This document shows positions 1 through 7,542 of a stretch of 33,817 bases of DNA, one piece after another. Source of the stretch: Pelobacter sp. UBA6093 (GTDB taxonomy: Bacteria > Desulfobacterota > Desulfuromonadia > Desulfuromonadales > Syntrophotaleaceae); NCBI GenBank assembly GCA_002435955.1, contig DIWZ01000041.1, positions 1 through 33,817 on the forward strand, in the 5' to 3' direction. Both the position numbers and the translations under genes were made by a program. Each line of letters begins with the position of its first letter. Position 1 is the first letter of the stretch. The notes beneath the pieces were generated by a model. It saw only the letters and a program-made list of their open reading frames with translations, made no database searches and had not been told where the DNA came from.

Positions 1-203
1 GAAAAGGAGCTGAAATATGGGCCAAACAGCCGAATTTGCAGCCGGCTCATGGATAGTCCGACGGGCTCCTGGGAGTCTGTCTGACTATCCGGGCCGAAGC
101 GAAAATTTGGATGTTTGAGAACAGATTTTAGCTCGTTTGAAGGTTCATAGCCGTAGCTATGGGCCGAAAAGGAGCTGAAATATAGGCCAAACAGCCGAAT
201 TTG
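1..203. repeat. Dispersed repeat family A, compound copy
   Basis: A 38-base segment starting gaaaaggagctgaaatat occurs at 1-38 and again at 166-203 with one mismatch, so the element is internally duplicated with a 165-base offset. Between the copies lies an imperfect palindrome at about 53-88, with arms related to atagtccgacgggctcc and ggagtctgtctgactat, followed by gggccgaagc. A small hairpin (catag / ctatg) sits at 146-161. Related copies occur inverted at 14081-14164, in part at 29198-29232 and 30720-30750, and at the right end of the window (33789-33817). The element probably extends left of base 1. No reading frame is convincing in it. It looks like a REP/BIME-type extragenic element; function unknown. 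Confidence 0.8.
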
Positions 204-215
204 ACAGCGTTATAT

Positions 216-241
216 CCCCTCTTATCCCCGGGATAATGGGG
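216..241. terminator. Hairpin downstream of the small minus-strand gene
   Basis: A near-perfect inverted repeat, arms ttatccc (222-228) and gggataa (230-236) flanked by cccc and gggg, lies about 60 bases beyond the stop of the 300-593 gene. There is no clear U tract, so it may be a weak or factor-assisted terminator, or just part of the neighbouring repeat. Confidence 0.3.
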
Positions 242-299
242 CAATGATCATGTCAGCCATATCAGATCCCCTCTCCTCTCTGCCCGATGTACGCCATCA

Positions 300-593
300 T
301 CAATGTCCAAATTCCGCGGCGTACAGGATTTCCGCGCGCACAGCCTTGAGAACCGTCATCCCCTTCTCGATGTCTCCTCGGCTGCTCCTGTCGCTCCCCG
401 TTTCGAATTCCCCGGCAAGCAGATGGCTGAAACCATGGATTTCTGCAATAAACGACTTGATTGCCTCGTGGAAGGCCCCGGATGCGGCCTCATCCGCCGC
501 CCCCTCGGCTCCCGCCCCTGTTCCGGCAGCAAGAACCCTGTTTCCCGTTTCGATCAATTCGTCGACTCGTCGGACCAAATCCATTGTGTCCAT
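300..593 (-). CDS. Small acidic protein of unknown function (97 aa)
   Basis: I do not recognise this protein with confidence. It is predicted to be soluble and mostly helical, starting MDTMDLVRRVDELIETGN, with an Ala/Gly-rich middle (about residues 24-40) and a second helical part ending in DIEKGMTVLKAVRAEI. The start was chosen at 593 because ATG there is preceded by GGAGG at good spacing; a TTG at 605 lies upstream of that ribosome site and is unlikely. It lies 61 bases downstream of the flavin-binding protein gene on the same strand and may be the last gene of that operon. The N-terminal 'RVDELIETG' style resembles the start of longer bacterial proteins that continue past this length, so it could be a shortened relative, but this is an impression only. 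Confidence 0.6.
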   Translation of the reverse strand: MDTMDLVRRVDELIETGNRVLAAGTGAGAEGAADEAASGAFHEAIKSFIAEIHGFSHLLAGEFETGSDRSSRGDIEKGMTVLKAVRAEILYAAEFGH

Positions 594-654
594 ATTTGCC
601 TCCAAGTTTTTCTATAATTTCTGCCCGGTTGCTGTTTATCACCCGAAGAGCCCA

Positions 655-1560
655 TCAAAACCATGGATTATCCGGTGAATAGTCCACAAACTTCCACCGA
701 AGAGCGGTTGCCTTCTCCGTCTTGATTACCTTGCGGATCTTGAATTCGATAATCCGCTCCGCCCCGGGGAAGGGAGCAGCCCGCTCCTCATCCCAGATGA
801 TATCCGCCGTTCCAGACAGTTGCAGCGTTCCGCCCTGTTCGAAGTCGAGAAAAAGCAGGCCGACATTGGGGTATTCGATGATATTGCCCAAGGTGTTAAA
901 CATGCCGTTTCCGTTATAGTCGGGCCAGATAATCGTCCGTTCGTCAACGACCTGGACAAAGCCGGGGAAACCGCCACGATGCGAGGCATCGGCGCCGCCC
1001 AGGGGATGAAAACTGGCGAGAAAAAATGTATCGGCCGTCCTGATCCACTGCTGAAGCTCCTCGCTGAGCGAGGCTGCCTGTGGTGCAACCCGAGAGGGCG
1101 GGGAAATATCGTTGCTCCACTCATGTGTGCGTGCCTGGATGTATCTCGGGCAATTGGAATATACCTGCCGAGTCCGCACGGAGAAACCATCATTTCCCAG
1201 GACCACGCTGCCGTTCAGCCGCAGCCGGCGGCGTGTGGAGAAATCAATTATCAGAAGACCAAATTCGTTGTCATCCCGGAGACTTTCACGCAGGGGATCC
1301 GCGTCGTCCGGCAAAGTATTGATCCGCAGGGTCCGCTCGTCCATGACGGTCATGAATCCGGGCTGGCCGCACAGGACGGATGTCCATGCCATGCCGTTCG
1401 CGTCAACCGATCCGAGTATCACCATGGGTTGGCTTTGGATAAAATCGACGAAAACATGGGCAATAACCGGATGGATCGTGCGGCCGATATAGCTTGCCGC
1501 GTCGACGGCGCCGACCTTCGTCTGCACCTTAAGTTCACCTGTATGATAGGTTGAGTTCAT
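655..1560 (-). CDS. Pyridoxamine 5'-phosphate oxidase-like flavin-binding protein
   Basis: A 301-residue protein of the split-barrel FMN-binding superfamily, in the style of predicted flavin-nucleotide-binding proteins (COG3576). The N-terminal barrel part covers about residues 35-120 (FVDFIQSQPMVILGSVDANG, then GQPGFMTVMDERTLRI). A second related part, about residues 165-270, contains FFLASFHPLGGADASHRGG, FVQVVDERTIIWPDYNGN and GLLFLDFEQGGTLQLSG, where flavin and substrate contacts would be expected. ATG 1560 is preceded by a purine-rich AGGGGG. It starts 58 bases after the GST stop on the same strand, so the two are probably co-transcribed and may act together in detoxifying electrophiles or reducing xenobiotics. 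The substrate is unknown. The fold call is firm, the exact role is not. Confidence 0.85.
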   Translation of the reverse strand: MNSTYHTGELKVQTKVGAVDAASYIGRTIHPVIAHVFVDFIQSQPMVILGSVDANGMAWTSVLCGQPGFMTVMDERTLRINTLPDDADPLRESLRDDNEFGLLIIDFSTRRRLRLNGSVVLGNDGFSVRTRQVYSNCPRYIQARTHEWSNDISPPSRVAPQAASLSEELQQWIRTADTFFLASFHPLGGADASHRGGFPGFVQVVDERTIIWPDYNGNGMFNTLGNIIEYPNVGLLFLDFEQGGTLQLSGTADIIWDEERAAPFPGAERIIEFKIRKVIKTEKATALRWKFVDYSPDNPWF

Positions 1561-1618
1561 GGTGTCACACCCCCTATTGGATATGCTTTATTGTCAAAAG
1601 TCGGCCGGTGATGATGCT

Positions 1619-2260
1619 TCAGGTCGCCAGACAAATCCTGGTTTCCGGCATGGCAATAAATCCGGGCAGGGCTTCAATGCGTTTCAACCAGTGGCGAATA
1701 TGGTCATATTTTTCCAGGGAAACATCCCCTTCCGGAGCATGGGCGATATAGCTATAGCAGGCGACGTCGGCAATGGTCGGATGATCCGCTGCCAGAAAGT
1801 CACGATCGTCCAGGTGGGCGTCCAGGATATCAAAGAGCTTGTAGGCGACGGCCTTGCTGGTTTCGTGATCCAGGGGTGCGTTGAATACAGTTATCAAGCG
1901 TGCCGCACAGGGACCACGAAAAACTTCACCGGAAGCAATCGACAGGAAGCGTTGCACCAACGCAGCACCTTGCGGGTCCTCGGGCAGCCAGGTTTCATTG
2001 CCATACTTTTTAGCCAGATAAACCAGGATGGCCGTGGAATCCCAGACGATTACACCATCATCGTCCAGAACCGGAACGGCGCCGAAGGGATTGAGTTTAA
2101 GATATGCCGGAGTTCGCTGTTCACCGGCAAGCAGATCGACGGGAATGGATGCGTAAGGTAGGTTCAGCAGTGACGCCATCAGGCGGACGCGATGGGCATG
2201 GCCGGACTTTTCGAAATCATAAATCTTAAGCGGTTTGCTGGGCTGGGTGGTGATCGCCAT
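1619..2260 (-). CDS. Glutathione S-transferase family protein
   Basis: A 213-residue cytosolic-type GST. The N-terminal thioredoxin-like domain (about 7-85) includes LKIYDFEKSGHAHRVRLMAS, the cis-Pro segment PFGAVPVLDDDG, and the glutathione-contacting W-D-S-T segment. The all-helical C-terminal domain follows (about 90-205) with FLAADHPTIADVACYSYIA, the usual N-capping box. A Ser/His-containing N-terminal loop occupies the place of a catalytic Tyr/Ser/Cys; which residue acts cannot be decided here. ATG 2260 was chosen over the upstream frame opening at 2326 because GGAGGA precedes it and similarity begins there. A promoter with an overlapping palindrome lies directly upstream, and a TetR gene is next upstream, which suggests induction by a small toxic compound. 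Confidence 0.9.
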   Translation of the reverse strand: MAITTQPSKPLKIYDFEKSGHAHRVRLMASLLNLPYASIPVDLLAGEQRTPAYLKLNPFGAVPVLDDDGVIVWDSTAILVYLAKKYGNETWLPEDPQGAALVQRFLSIASGEVFRGPCAARLITVFNAPLDHETSKAVAYKLFDILDAHLDDRDFLAADHPTIADVACYSYIAHAPEGDVSLEKYDHIRHWLKRIEALPGFIAMPETRICLAT

Positions 2261-2290
2261 GATGGATCCTCCTTGGTGAGTGCAAATATC

Positions 2291-2344
2291 CTGAACCGAA
2301 CGATCGGTACAGAAAAAATATATCATTCACCTCAGACGTGTCAA
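2291..2344 (-). promoter_or_regulatory. Promoter and overlapping palindromic operator of the GST operon
   Basis: Read on the minus strand there is a TTGACA -35 box (2344-2339), a 16-base spacer and a TATATT -10 box (2322-2317). Four bases further on starts a 22-base imperfect palindrome (2312-2291) with core ACCGAACGATCGGT, placed over the expected transcription start. Palindromes of the ACCGA(N)TCGGT type are common TetR-family operators, and a TetR gene lies just upstream. Repression by that protein is inferred. Confidence 0.6.
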
Positions 2345-2349
2345 GGCAT

Positions 2350-2408
2350 GTTATCGATGGCGGCGAAAAGGTCCGCCTAACGGCGTTAGGGCTTTTTGCG
2401 AAACCATC
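2350..2408. repeat. Remnant of dispersed element family B, possible tetR terminator
   Basis: The near-palindrome cctaacggcgttagg (2376-2390) is followed by gctttttgcgaaaccatc (2391-2408). This matches the right end of the element at 18770-18919 (gactttttgcgacgccatc) with a few changes. The left part of the element is missing. The hairpin lies 35-67 bases past the tetR stop and could end that transcript. Confidence 0.5.
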
Positions 2409-2442
2409 ATCATTTGATTAATAAATAAAAAAGGCAGGGCCG

Positions 2443-3009
2443 TTATTCTGCGCGTAGCAACTGCTCGGGGAACTCTTTCAGAAACCGCAGGAAGGGTGCA
2501 TTGGAGCCAATTGTGCGAGACACGACCAGTACACCCTGAATGCCGATGACGACGTCTTCGCCACGTCGTCTGGCTTCTTCAACCGAGACCCCACCTTCCT
2601 GGGCAATTTCGGAGAATATCCGGATCATGGTTTTCGTGCACTCGCCGAGCCTTGTCTGAAACAATCTGGCAGCACAACCGATGCTGAAGATATCGATCAA
2701 GCAGGAGCGTGCCCCATCCGCATAAAACTCTGCCAGGCCGTTAGCGCATGCCTGCAGACGCTCGAGAGGCGACTGGCTGGTTTGACGCAGGGGAGACAGC
2801 ACCAGCCCATCGAAACAGACCAATACCCATTCCAGTGCCGCATTCGCCATGTCCTCCTTGCCCTTGGGAAAATAGTGGTAAAGGCTGGAACGCCCCAAGC
2901 CAGTGGCTTGGGAGAGCAAGGCAAGGCTGCTGCCCTCGTAGCCATGCTGACGGAAGGTCTCCACAATACGCATCAGCACTTCTTCACGGGATAATATCGG
3001 GGTAGGCAT
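2443..3009 (-). CDS. TetR/AcrR family transcriptional regulator
   Basis: A 188-residue regulator. Residues about 5-55 form the TetR-type helix-turn-helix (EVLMRIVETFRQHGYEGSSL, then LLSQATGLGRSSLYHYFPKG, the recognition-helix signature). The rest is a helical ligand-binding domain containing two cysteines in ARSCLIDIFSIGCAARLFQ, which could be a sensing site for an electrophile, although this is speculative. ATG 3009 is preferred to a TTG at 3024; neither has a strong ribosome site. The gene lies upstream of and in the same direction as GST and the flavin protein, with a matching palindrome in between. It probably represses that operon. No second copy of the palindrome was seen in front of tetR itself, so autoregulation is not supported. 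Confidence 0.88.
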   Translation of the reverse strand: MPTPILSREEVLMRIVETFRQHGYEGSSLALLSQATGLGRSSLYHYFPKGKEDMANAALEWVLVCFDGLVLSPLRQTSQSPLERLQACANGLAEFYADGARSCLIDIFSIGCAARLFQTRLGECTKTMIRIFSEIAQEGGVSVEEARRRGEDVVIGIQGVLVVSRTIGSNAPFLRFLKEFPEQLLRAE

Positions 3010-3143
3010 ATGGAAAACTCGCAAAGAGAAACTAAATAAAGCGGATTATCACCCAAGACGAACGAAAACAGTGTATCACTTCAGGCGTTGCAAGGCTATG
3101 GGAACCAAAAGGAGGCCACGTTGCGGGAATCCCTGCGCCTTTC

Positions 3144-3569
3144 AGTGTAATACTGGACAAGGGTTGCATCTGCTTCCGGTTCCTGTTACGGCGCCCCCCC
3201 CCCAAAGAGCGCCGAGAGCGGTCGAGCACTGTCTATCGCCTGGCAACAGTAAATAACATCGGAGCCGATACAGCAAATAATGGTCGGGGATACGCCAATC
3301 TGCCGAAGGCTTTCAATTTTGACAAACACAACTTCGACTGGTTCTACACCGTCTTCACCCCTCTGGCCGACTATGTGATCAGCTACGGCGACCAATACCT
3401 GGTCTGTCTCGAATGGGGCTACGATGAATCATTCTTCTATTCAGCCATGGTAAGCGGCGGGACCCTGCCGCATGCCGGCAAGGGCGGCAGTACCAAAGAG
3501 GTGGCCTTGAGCAATAAAGAAGTGTTTTCTTTGCTACATATATGCTTATCAATTCGTGTCCATCCATAG
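3144..3569 (+). pseudogene. Remnant of an unidentified coding sequence
   Basis: One frame (codons starting at positions divisible by 3) stays open through this stretch and reads like real protein in its second half, for example NLPKAFNFDKHNFDWFYTVF and SYGDQYLVCLEWGYDESFFY. No start codon with a ribosome site fits, and the upstream part passes through a run of ten C bases (3194-3203) into low-quality Arg/Pro-rich sequence. The frame ends at a stop inside the family C hairpin (3553-3587), so insertion of that repeat seems to have cut the 3' end. I cannot name the parent gene. It could also be a chance open frame, but the aromatic-rich stretch argues against that. Confidence 0.35.
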
Positions 3570-3587
3570 TTTCCGAATGAACACGAA
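3553..3587. repeat. Dispersed hairpin repeat family C, copy 1
   Basis: The arms ttcgtgtccatcc and gaatgaacacgaa form a long stem with two G-U type mismatches around the loop atagtttcc. The reverse complement matches the copy at 21274-21304 nearly base for base. Found once more in this window, in another intergenic region. Confidence 0.7.
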
Positions 3588-3600
3588 CTAATTCCATCAT

Positions 3601-3640
3601 AAAAAAAGCGCCCGGTCTTATCGATCGGGCGCTTTTTTTT
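3601..3640. terminator. Strong bidirectional rho-independent terminator
   Basis: A perfect GC-rich stem, agcgcccg (3607-3614) with cgggcgct (3626-3633), has a run of A on the left (3601-3607) and a run of eight T on the right (3633-3640). It lies 34 bases past the stop of the radical SAM gene at 3674 and would end that minus-strand transcript as well as any plus-strand one. Confidence 0.9.
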
Positions 3641-3673
3641 AGTTTTCCGGGCATTAACAACCGCCTTGTGCTG

Positions 3674-5026
3674 CTACTGCAAACACTGCATCAGTCCCAG
3701 GGACCACTGACAGGCTCCGCAAGGCTCGGGGTTGGTAAAACAATCGTGTTCAAAATTTTCCTCCTGCACCAGGTCGCACGGGGCCACACCGCAGTTGGTG
3801 CAATACGGAAAATCGAATCTAACCACATGTTCGCGAAAAGTACGGAATGCTTCACTGCGCCATATATCGAGCAGCGGCTGATCATTGACATTGCCGAAGA
3901 CCTTGGGTTTGACCATCCGGTCCCAGTCATTGATATAACAACGGTAATGATGCCAGAGGTAATAACAGGGATGCACGTCGCCATCCCAGGAAATAAACGC
4001 CGACCCTTTGGAGACAAAGGGACATTCACGTTCATAGCGCGGAGTTATGGCCGGAAGTTTAAGTTCAATCCCCATCTGCTCCGCGACCCGTTGCGCTTCT
4101 CCAAAAACATCCTCGACTTCGGCGATCATGGCAGCATCCCGTTTCAGAAGCCGCACGATATCCATGAAGATATCTTTTTGGCGCGCCTCGGCCCGCATTT
4201 GACCGATCAGCTGGTTCACCTTACGTACCTGTGAATCGACGGCCTCGGGAATCACCCGCTCCTTCTCCCAGACCATATAGTCATAAGACTGCACATCGAG
4301 ATGCTGGCCGGCGATATATCTTTTCCATTTTTCATAAATTTCCACAGCCACATCGATGCAATTATCGAACGCGGTCTGATTAATCTGCGATATATCGTAA
4401 GGCAAAGCATGGGTGATAATGACAAAATCGGCCCCGCGCTCCGCGACCCAGCGTACCGTATCGGGCAGCTGCCGGAAATTTTCGCGCATGGCAACGAATT
4501 CGGAACCCACCTTGAGGCGGCTGCCAGGGTGACTTCGGCGTGCTTCGGCCAACACCCTGAACGCGCGGTCCATGTCGCTGATGTCTTCGCCCTGGCGCAC
4601 CTTGCTGAAGGTCTCGGGCCTGACGCCGTCCACCGACAGGCAGATGCGGTCAAGACCGGACTGGACCAGATCACGAGCCCAGTTGCGATCCAGCAACAAG
4701 CCGTTGGATTGAAAACCGATCCAGGCGTCGTCCGGCATCGACTGGCGGGCGCGCCTGACCCATTTGAGCAGATGAGGGTGCATCAGCGGTTCGCCGATAC
4801 CGTTGAGGACCAACGATTCGAGATGGGGAAAAACCGGCTCCAGGGCAGCGAAGGTCTTTTGCGGCATGTCCGCATCGATGACCTTGCTGTCCGCGGCCTG
4901 TTTGACGCACATGGGACAGCGCAGATTGCAGAAGGTGGTACTTTCAACAAACAGTTTGCTGGGATATTCACGAAGCGCCGCCGACTCAGGGCTGGCGGAA
5001 GCCTCTGCAGGTCTGTTACAATTCAT
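3674..5026 (-). CDS. Radical SAM/SPASM protein, putative metalloenzyme maturase
   Basis: A 450-residue radical S-adenosylmethionine enzyme. The cluster-binding motif CNLRCPMC gives Cys33, Cys37 and Cys40; the SAM-contacting LVLNGIGEPLMHP follows. The C-terminal SPASM part is Cys-rich: CPFVSKGSAFISWDGDVHPC, then CTNCGVAPC and later CFTNPEPCGACQW, enough to hold one or two auxiliary Fe-S clusters. ATG 5026 was chosen because GGAGG precedes it and the Cys motif then lies at the usual distance; the frame opening at 5155 is not convincing. The overall look fits the Geobacter-type 'radical SAM/SPASM putative metalloenzyme maturase' family. No substrate protein or peptide gene is next to it: the M48 protease is divergent and the terminator follows. 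The substrate is unknown. Confidence 0.85.
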   Translation of the reverse strand: MNCNRPAEASASPESAALREYPSKLFVESTTFCNLRCPMCVKQAADSKVIDADMPQKTFAALEPVFPHLESLVLNGIGEPLMHPHLLKWVRRARQSMPDDAWIGFQSNGLLLDRNWARDLVQSGLDRICLSVDGVRPETFSKVRQGEDISDMDRAFRVLAEARRSHPGSRLKVGSEFVAMRENFRQLPDTVRWVAERGADFVIITHALPYDISQINQTAFDNCIDVAVEIYEKWKRYIAGQHLDVQSYDYMVWEKERVIPEAVDSQVRKVNQLIGQMRAEARQKDIFMDIVRLLKRDAAMIAEVEDVFGEAQRVAEQMGIELKLPAITPRYERECPFVSKGSAFISWDGDVHPCYYLWHHYRCYINDWDRMVKPKVFGNVNDQPLLDIWRSEAFRTFREHVVRFDFPYCTNCGVAPCDLVQEENFEHDCFTNPEPCGACQWSLGLMQCLQ

Positions 5027-5229
5027 CGTTGTCTCTACCTCCAAAACCGACTTCCTGTTTTTTCCAGGATAATCGGTATCTCGCAGTAAAACCTTGTCTT
5101 TGATCAAGGTTCGGCCGGTATTCATAGCATAAAGGGCCAGGAGGTAAAAGCGCAAATGTCTCTATTCTATGGGCAGGACAGGGATACCGTAATCTTTTCG
5201 ACGGACCTCGCAAAGTCCGGGAGTTTCCC

Positions 5230-6510
5230 ATGAAATTCGCTCTATTAAGCGCCTATGTGCTGGTTTTCTTATGTGATCAGATGCTTGACTGGCTCAATCT
5301 GCGTTATCAGCAACGTCACGCCAAACAGATACCGGCCAGTTTCCGCCGGCACTTCGACCAGGCGACCGTGGAACGCGCCCTGGCCTACCAAACAGACAAA
5401 AAACGTGTGGCCCTGCTTGAGGAAGGCCTGTCGGCTGTGCTGTTCATCTGGTTCATGTTCGGCGGCTGGTTGCCCCGATACGATGCCTGGACTGCTTCCC
5501 TGGCAGGCTCCTTCATCGCTCAAGGTGTGCTGTTTCTGCTTGGGCTCACGCTGGCCCGCCAACTGCTGGACCTGCCCTTTTCCTGGTATCGGAACTTCCG
5601 CATCGAAGCCCGTTACGGCTTCAATACCATGCCCCTGCGCCTGTGGCTGACCGACATATTCAAAAGCACCCTGCTTGCCCTGCTCCTGTATGGACTGCTG
5701 GCGATTGGCGCATTGTGGCTGGTGCTGGCCAGCCCGCAAGCCTGGTGGCTCTGGGTGTGGACTTTCATCACATTTTTCAGCCTGTTTGTGATGATCATCT
5801 CCCCCTACCTGATCGAACCGCTGTTTTTTAAATTTTCTCCCATCGAAAAGCCGGGACTCGAAGAACGCATACGCCACCTGGCCGAAAAAGCCGGCCTGCA
5901 TGCAGGTCGTATCTTTCAGGTCGACGCGTCACGCCGCAGCCGTCACGGCAACGCGTATTTCACCGGCCTGGGCCGCCAGAAACGCATCGTGCTGTTCGAC
6001 ACCCTGCTTGAACAGATGGACGACGATCAAACCCTGGCAGTCCTGGCCCACGAAATAGGCCACTGGAAACATCGGCACATCTCCCGGCGCCTTATCACCA
6101 GTGCGTTGTTGGCCCTTGGCGGTCTTTTCCTGGCCGCGCATCTGATCCGCTGGGGCGGTCTGCCGGCCCTGCTGCACCTTCCCTCGGCATCGTTTGCGGC
6201 CCAGATCATGATTCTCATGCTGCTTGCCGCGCTTGTCACTTTCCCCCTGACACCCCTGGGCAACATCCTGTCCCGTCGCCATGAGCGCCAGGCCGACCGT
6301 TTTGCCTGCGGCCTCACCGGCCGCCCCGCCGACCTGGCCGAGGCCCTGATCAAACTGGCCCGCGAGAATCTGGCCGCCCTGCACCCCCATCCCCTGTATG
6401 CCTGGGTTCACTATTCCCATCCTCCGATTGTCGATCGGGTGACGACCCTGCTGGATACGATGGGAAAACCGGAGAAGGACGATCAGCTTCAAAAAAAGCA
6501 GCGCCAATGA
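5230..6510 (+). CDS. M48 family (Ste24/CAAX protease-like) membrane metallopeptidase
   Basis: A 426-residue integral membrane zinc protease. The N-terminal M48_N part has several membrane segments: about 1-15, 75-95, 103-121, 140-165 and 175-195. The zinc site HEIGH lies at residues 274-278 and the third ligand Glu352 is in HERQADRFACG, with Asp356 at the usual place. Two more membrane segments (about 292-308 and 323-342) lie between them, as in Ste24-type enzymes. The family cleaves membrane or prenylated proteins in eukaryotes; in bacteria it is thought to act in membrane protein quality control. It is divergent from the radical SAM gene with 203 bases between, so it has its own promoter, which I could not fix. 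It converges on the RlpA gene. Confidence 0.92.
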   Translation: MKFALLSAYVLVFLCDQMLDWLNLRYQQRHAKQIPASFRRHFDQATVERALAYQTDKKRVALLEEGLSAVLFIWFMFGGWLPRYDAWTASLAGSFIAQGVLFLLGLTLARQLLDLPFSWYRNFRIEARYGFNTMPLRLWLTDIFKSTLLALLLYGLLAIGALWLVLASPQAWWLWVWTFITFFSLFVMIISPYLIEPLFFKFSPIEKPGLEERIRHLAEKAGLHAGRIFQVDASRRSRHGNAYFTGLGRQKRIVLFDTLLEQMDDDQTLAVLAHEIGHWKHRHISRRLITSALLALGGLFLAAHLIRWGGLPALLHLPSASFAAQIMILMLLAALVTFPLTPLGNILSRRHERQADRFACGLTGRPADLAEALIKLARENLAALHPHPLYAWVHYSHPPIVDRVTTLLDTMGKPEKDDQLQKKQRQ

Positions 6511-6536
6511 CAACCCGAAACGCCTGCGACGGGATG

Positions 6537-6605
6537 GCCGGGGATTGGGACAACTATCCCCGGCTCATTGAAATGGTATTTTTTGGGAAAATCATCCCAA
6601 TTTTT
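6537..6605 (+). terminator. Two hairpins after the M48 protease gene
   Basis: The first hairpin, gccgggga (6537-6544) with tccccggc (6557-6564), has no T run. The second, ttggga (6583-6588) with tcccaa (6595-6600), is followed by five T and fits a short rho-independent terminator for the plus strand. The second overlaps the last codons of the convergent RlpA gene. Confidence 0.5.
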
Positions 6606-7542
6606 CAAAACGCTCCAACATGATCATGCTTTTGGGGAAACCGATTTCCGCCAGGGATTTCTTCGCGTTTTCAGCCTGCTCACGACTGGTTAAGTTTTCC
6701 AACCTGATGCAGTAAACCTGGCAGTCCCCCACGGGGAAGGCTTTCATGACCGCCGAATGGAAGCGGGTCTGTACAGCCCGCAGAACCGCCTCGGCGTTTT
6801 CCAGGGTTTTAAATGCAGCGACCTGCACCGTATATTCGGGTTTGACCTGATCCAGCGTGAATTCTCCGGCTTTGGAGCTGGAACCGTAAATGATCTCGAT
6901 GGGATTAAAGATCGCGCCGTGAAGATTCTGCGGCCTCTCCATGTCGGCGGCCAACCACCTGTTTGACAGCCGTTCGCTGCGGGAATAACCCAGAGCCTGG
7001 ATCGATATGGGGGCGGTGCCCGTTTCGTAAAATCCCAGTTCCTTGGCCGCGGCGACGGACAAATCCAGCACCCGGTCCTTGAAATAAGGCCCACGATCAT
7101 TGACCCGCACGATCAAATCCCGACCATTGACAAGATTGGTGACCTTGACCCAGATCCCCAGCGGCAGGGTTTTGTGCGCCGCGGACAGGGCGTTCATATC
7201 GAAAAGTTCGCCGTTGGAGGTCTGCCGGCCGTGAAACTGCACGCCGTACCAACTGGCAATCCCCTGCTGCACAAACCCCGTGCAATTGAGGATCGGCTCG
7301 TAAAACCGGCCGCCGATTTCATAAACGCGCTGCCAGCGTTCCCCCAGAGTCAGCACCACGCAGGAATATTCCGCATCATCCTGCTCCGCTGGAGCCGGCG
7401 TTTGCGTAGAGGTTTCGTCAGCCTGCAGACCGATGCCCGCATCATCAGGCTCTTCCCGCCCCGACACCCGATTCCCATTTTGCAACGACGAACAGCCAAC
7501 CAGCAGCATGATGGCTGCAACGAAGCATACTCCACGCAACAT
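6592..7542 (-). CDS. RlpA-like septal/sidewall lipoprotein with SPOR domain
   Basis: A 316-residue lipoprotein. Residues 1-17 are a lipoprotein signal with lipobox LVGC (Cys17 lipidated). A Glu/Asp-rich linker follows, then a double-psi beta-barrel RlpA domain (about 92-183: IASWYGVQFHGRQTSNGE, NALSAAHKTLPLG, VRVNDRGPYFKDRVLDLS). A C-terminal SPOR domain (about 236-312, EYTVQVAAFKTLENAEAVL) should bind glycan strands stripped of stem peptides. RlpA proteins are lytic transglycosylases in Pseudomonas; the Glu112, His123 and Asp149/Asp160 positions seen here match conserved acidic and His positions, but activity is not proven. ATG 7542 was chosen because GGAGG precedes it at eight bases; the ATG at 7557 overlaps that site. 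It is the last gene of the window's second block and converges on the M48 gene. Confidence 0.9.
   Translation of the reverse strand: MLRGVCFVAAIMLLVGCSSLQNGNRVSGREEPDDAGIGLQADETSTQTPAPAEQDDAEYSCVVLTLGERWQRVYEIGGRFYEPILNCTGFVQQGIASWYGVQFHGRQTSNGELFDMNALSAAHKTLPLGIWVKVTNLVNGRDLIVRVNDRGPYFKDRVLDLSVAAAKELGFYETGTAPISIQALGYSRSERLSNRWLAADMERPQNLHGAIFNPIEIIYGSSSKAGEFTLDQVKPEYTVQVAAFKTLENAEAVLRAVQTRFHSAVMKAFPVGDCQVYCIRLENLTSREQAENAKKSLAEIGFPKSMIMLERFEKLG

Noticed and set aside
1..240. Tandem repeats at the left end considered as a CRISPR fragment
   Set aside because: Only two copies 165 bases apart, with palindromic filler that also recurs elsewhere; no spacers and no cas genes.
820..1554. Long plus-strand open frame (244 aa) over the flavoprotein gene
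   Set aside because: It is antisense to a gene with clear family motifs, has no ribosome site and its composition is that of a shadow frame.
4301..5089. Plus-strand frame (262 aa) over the SPASM gene
   Set aside because: Antisense shadow; the minus-strand frame contains the CxxxCxxC motif and SPASM cysteines.
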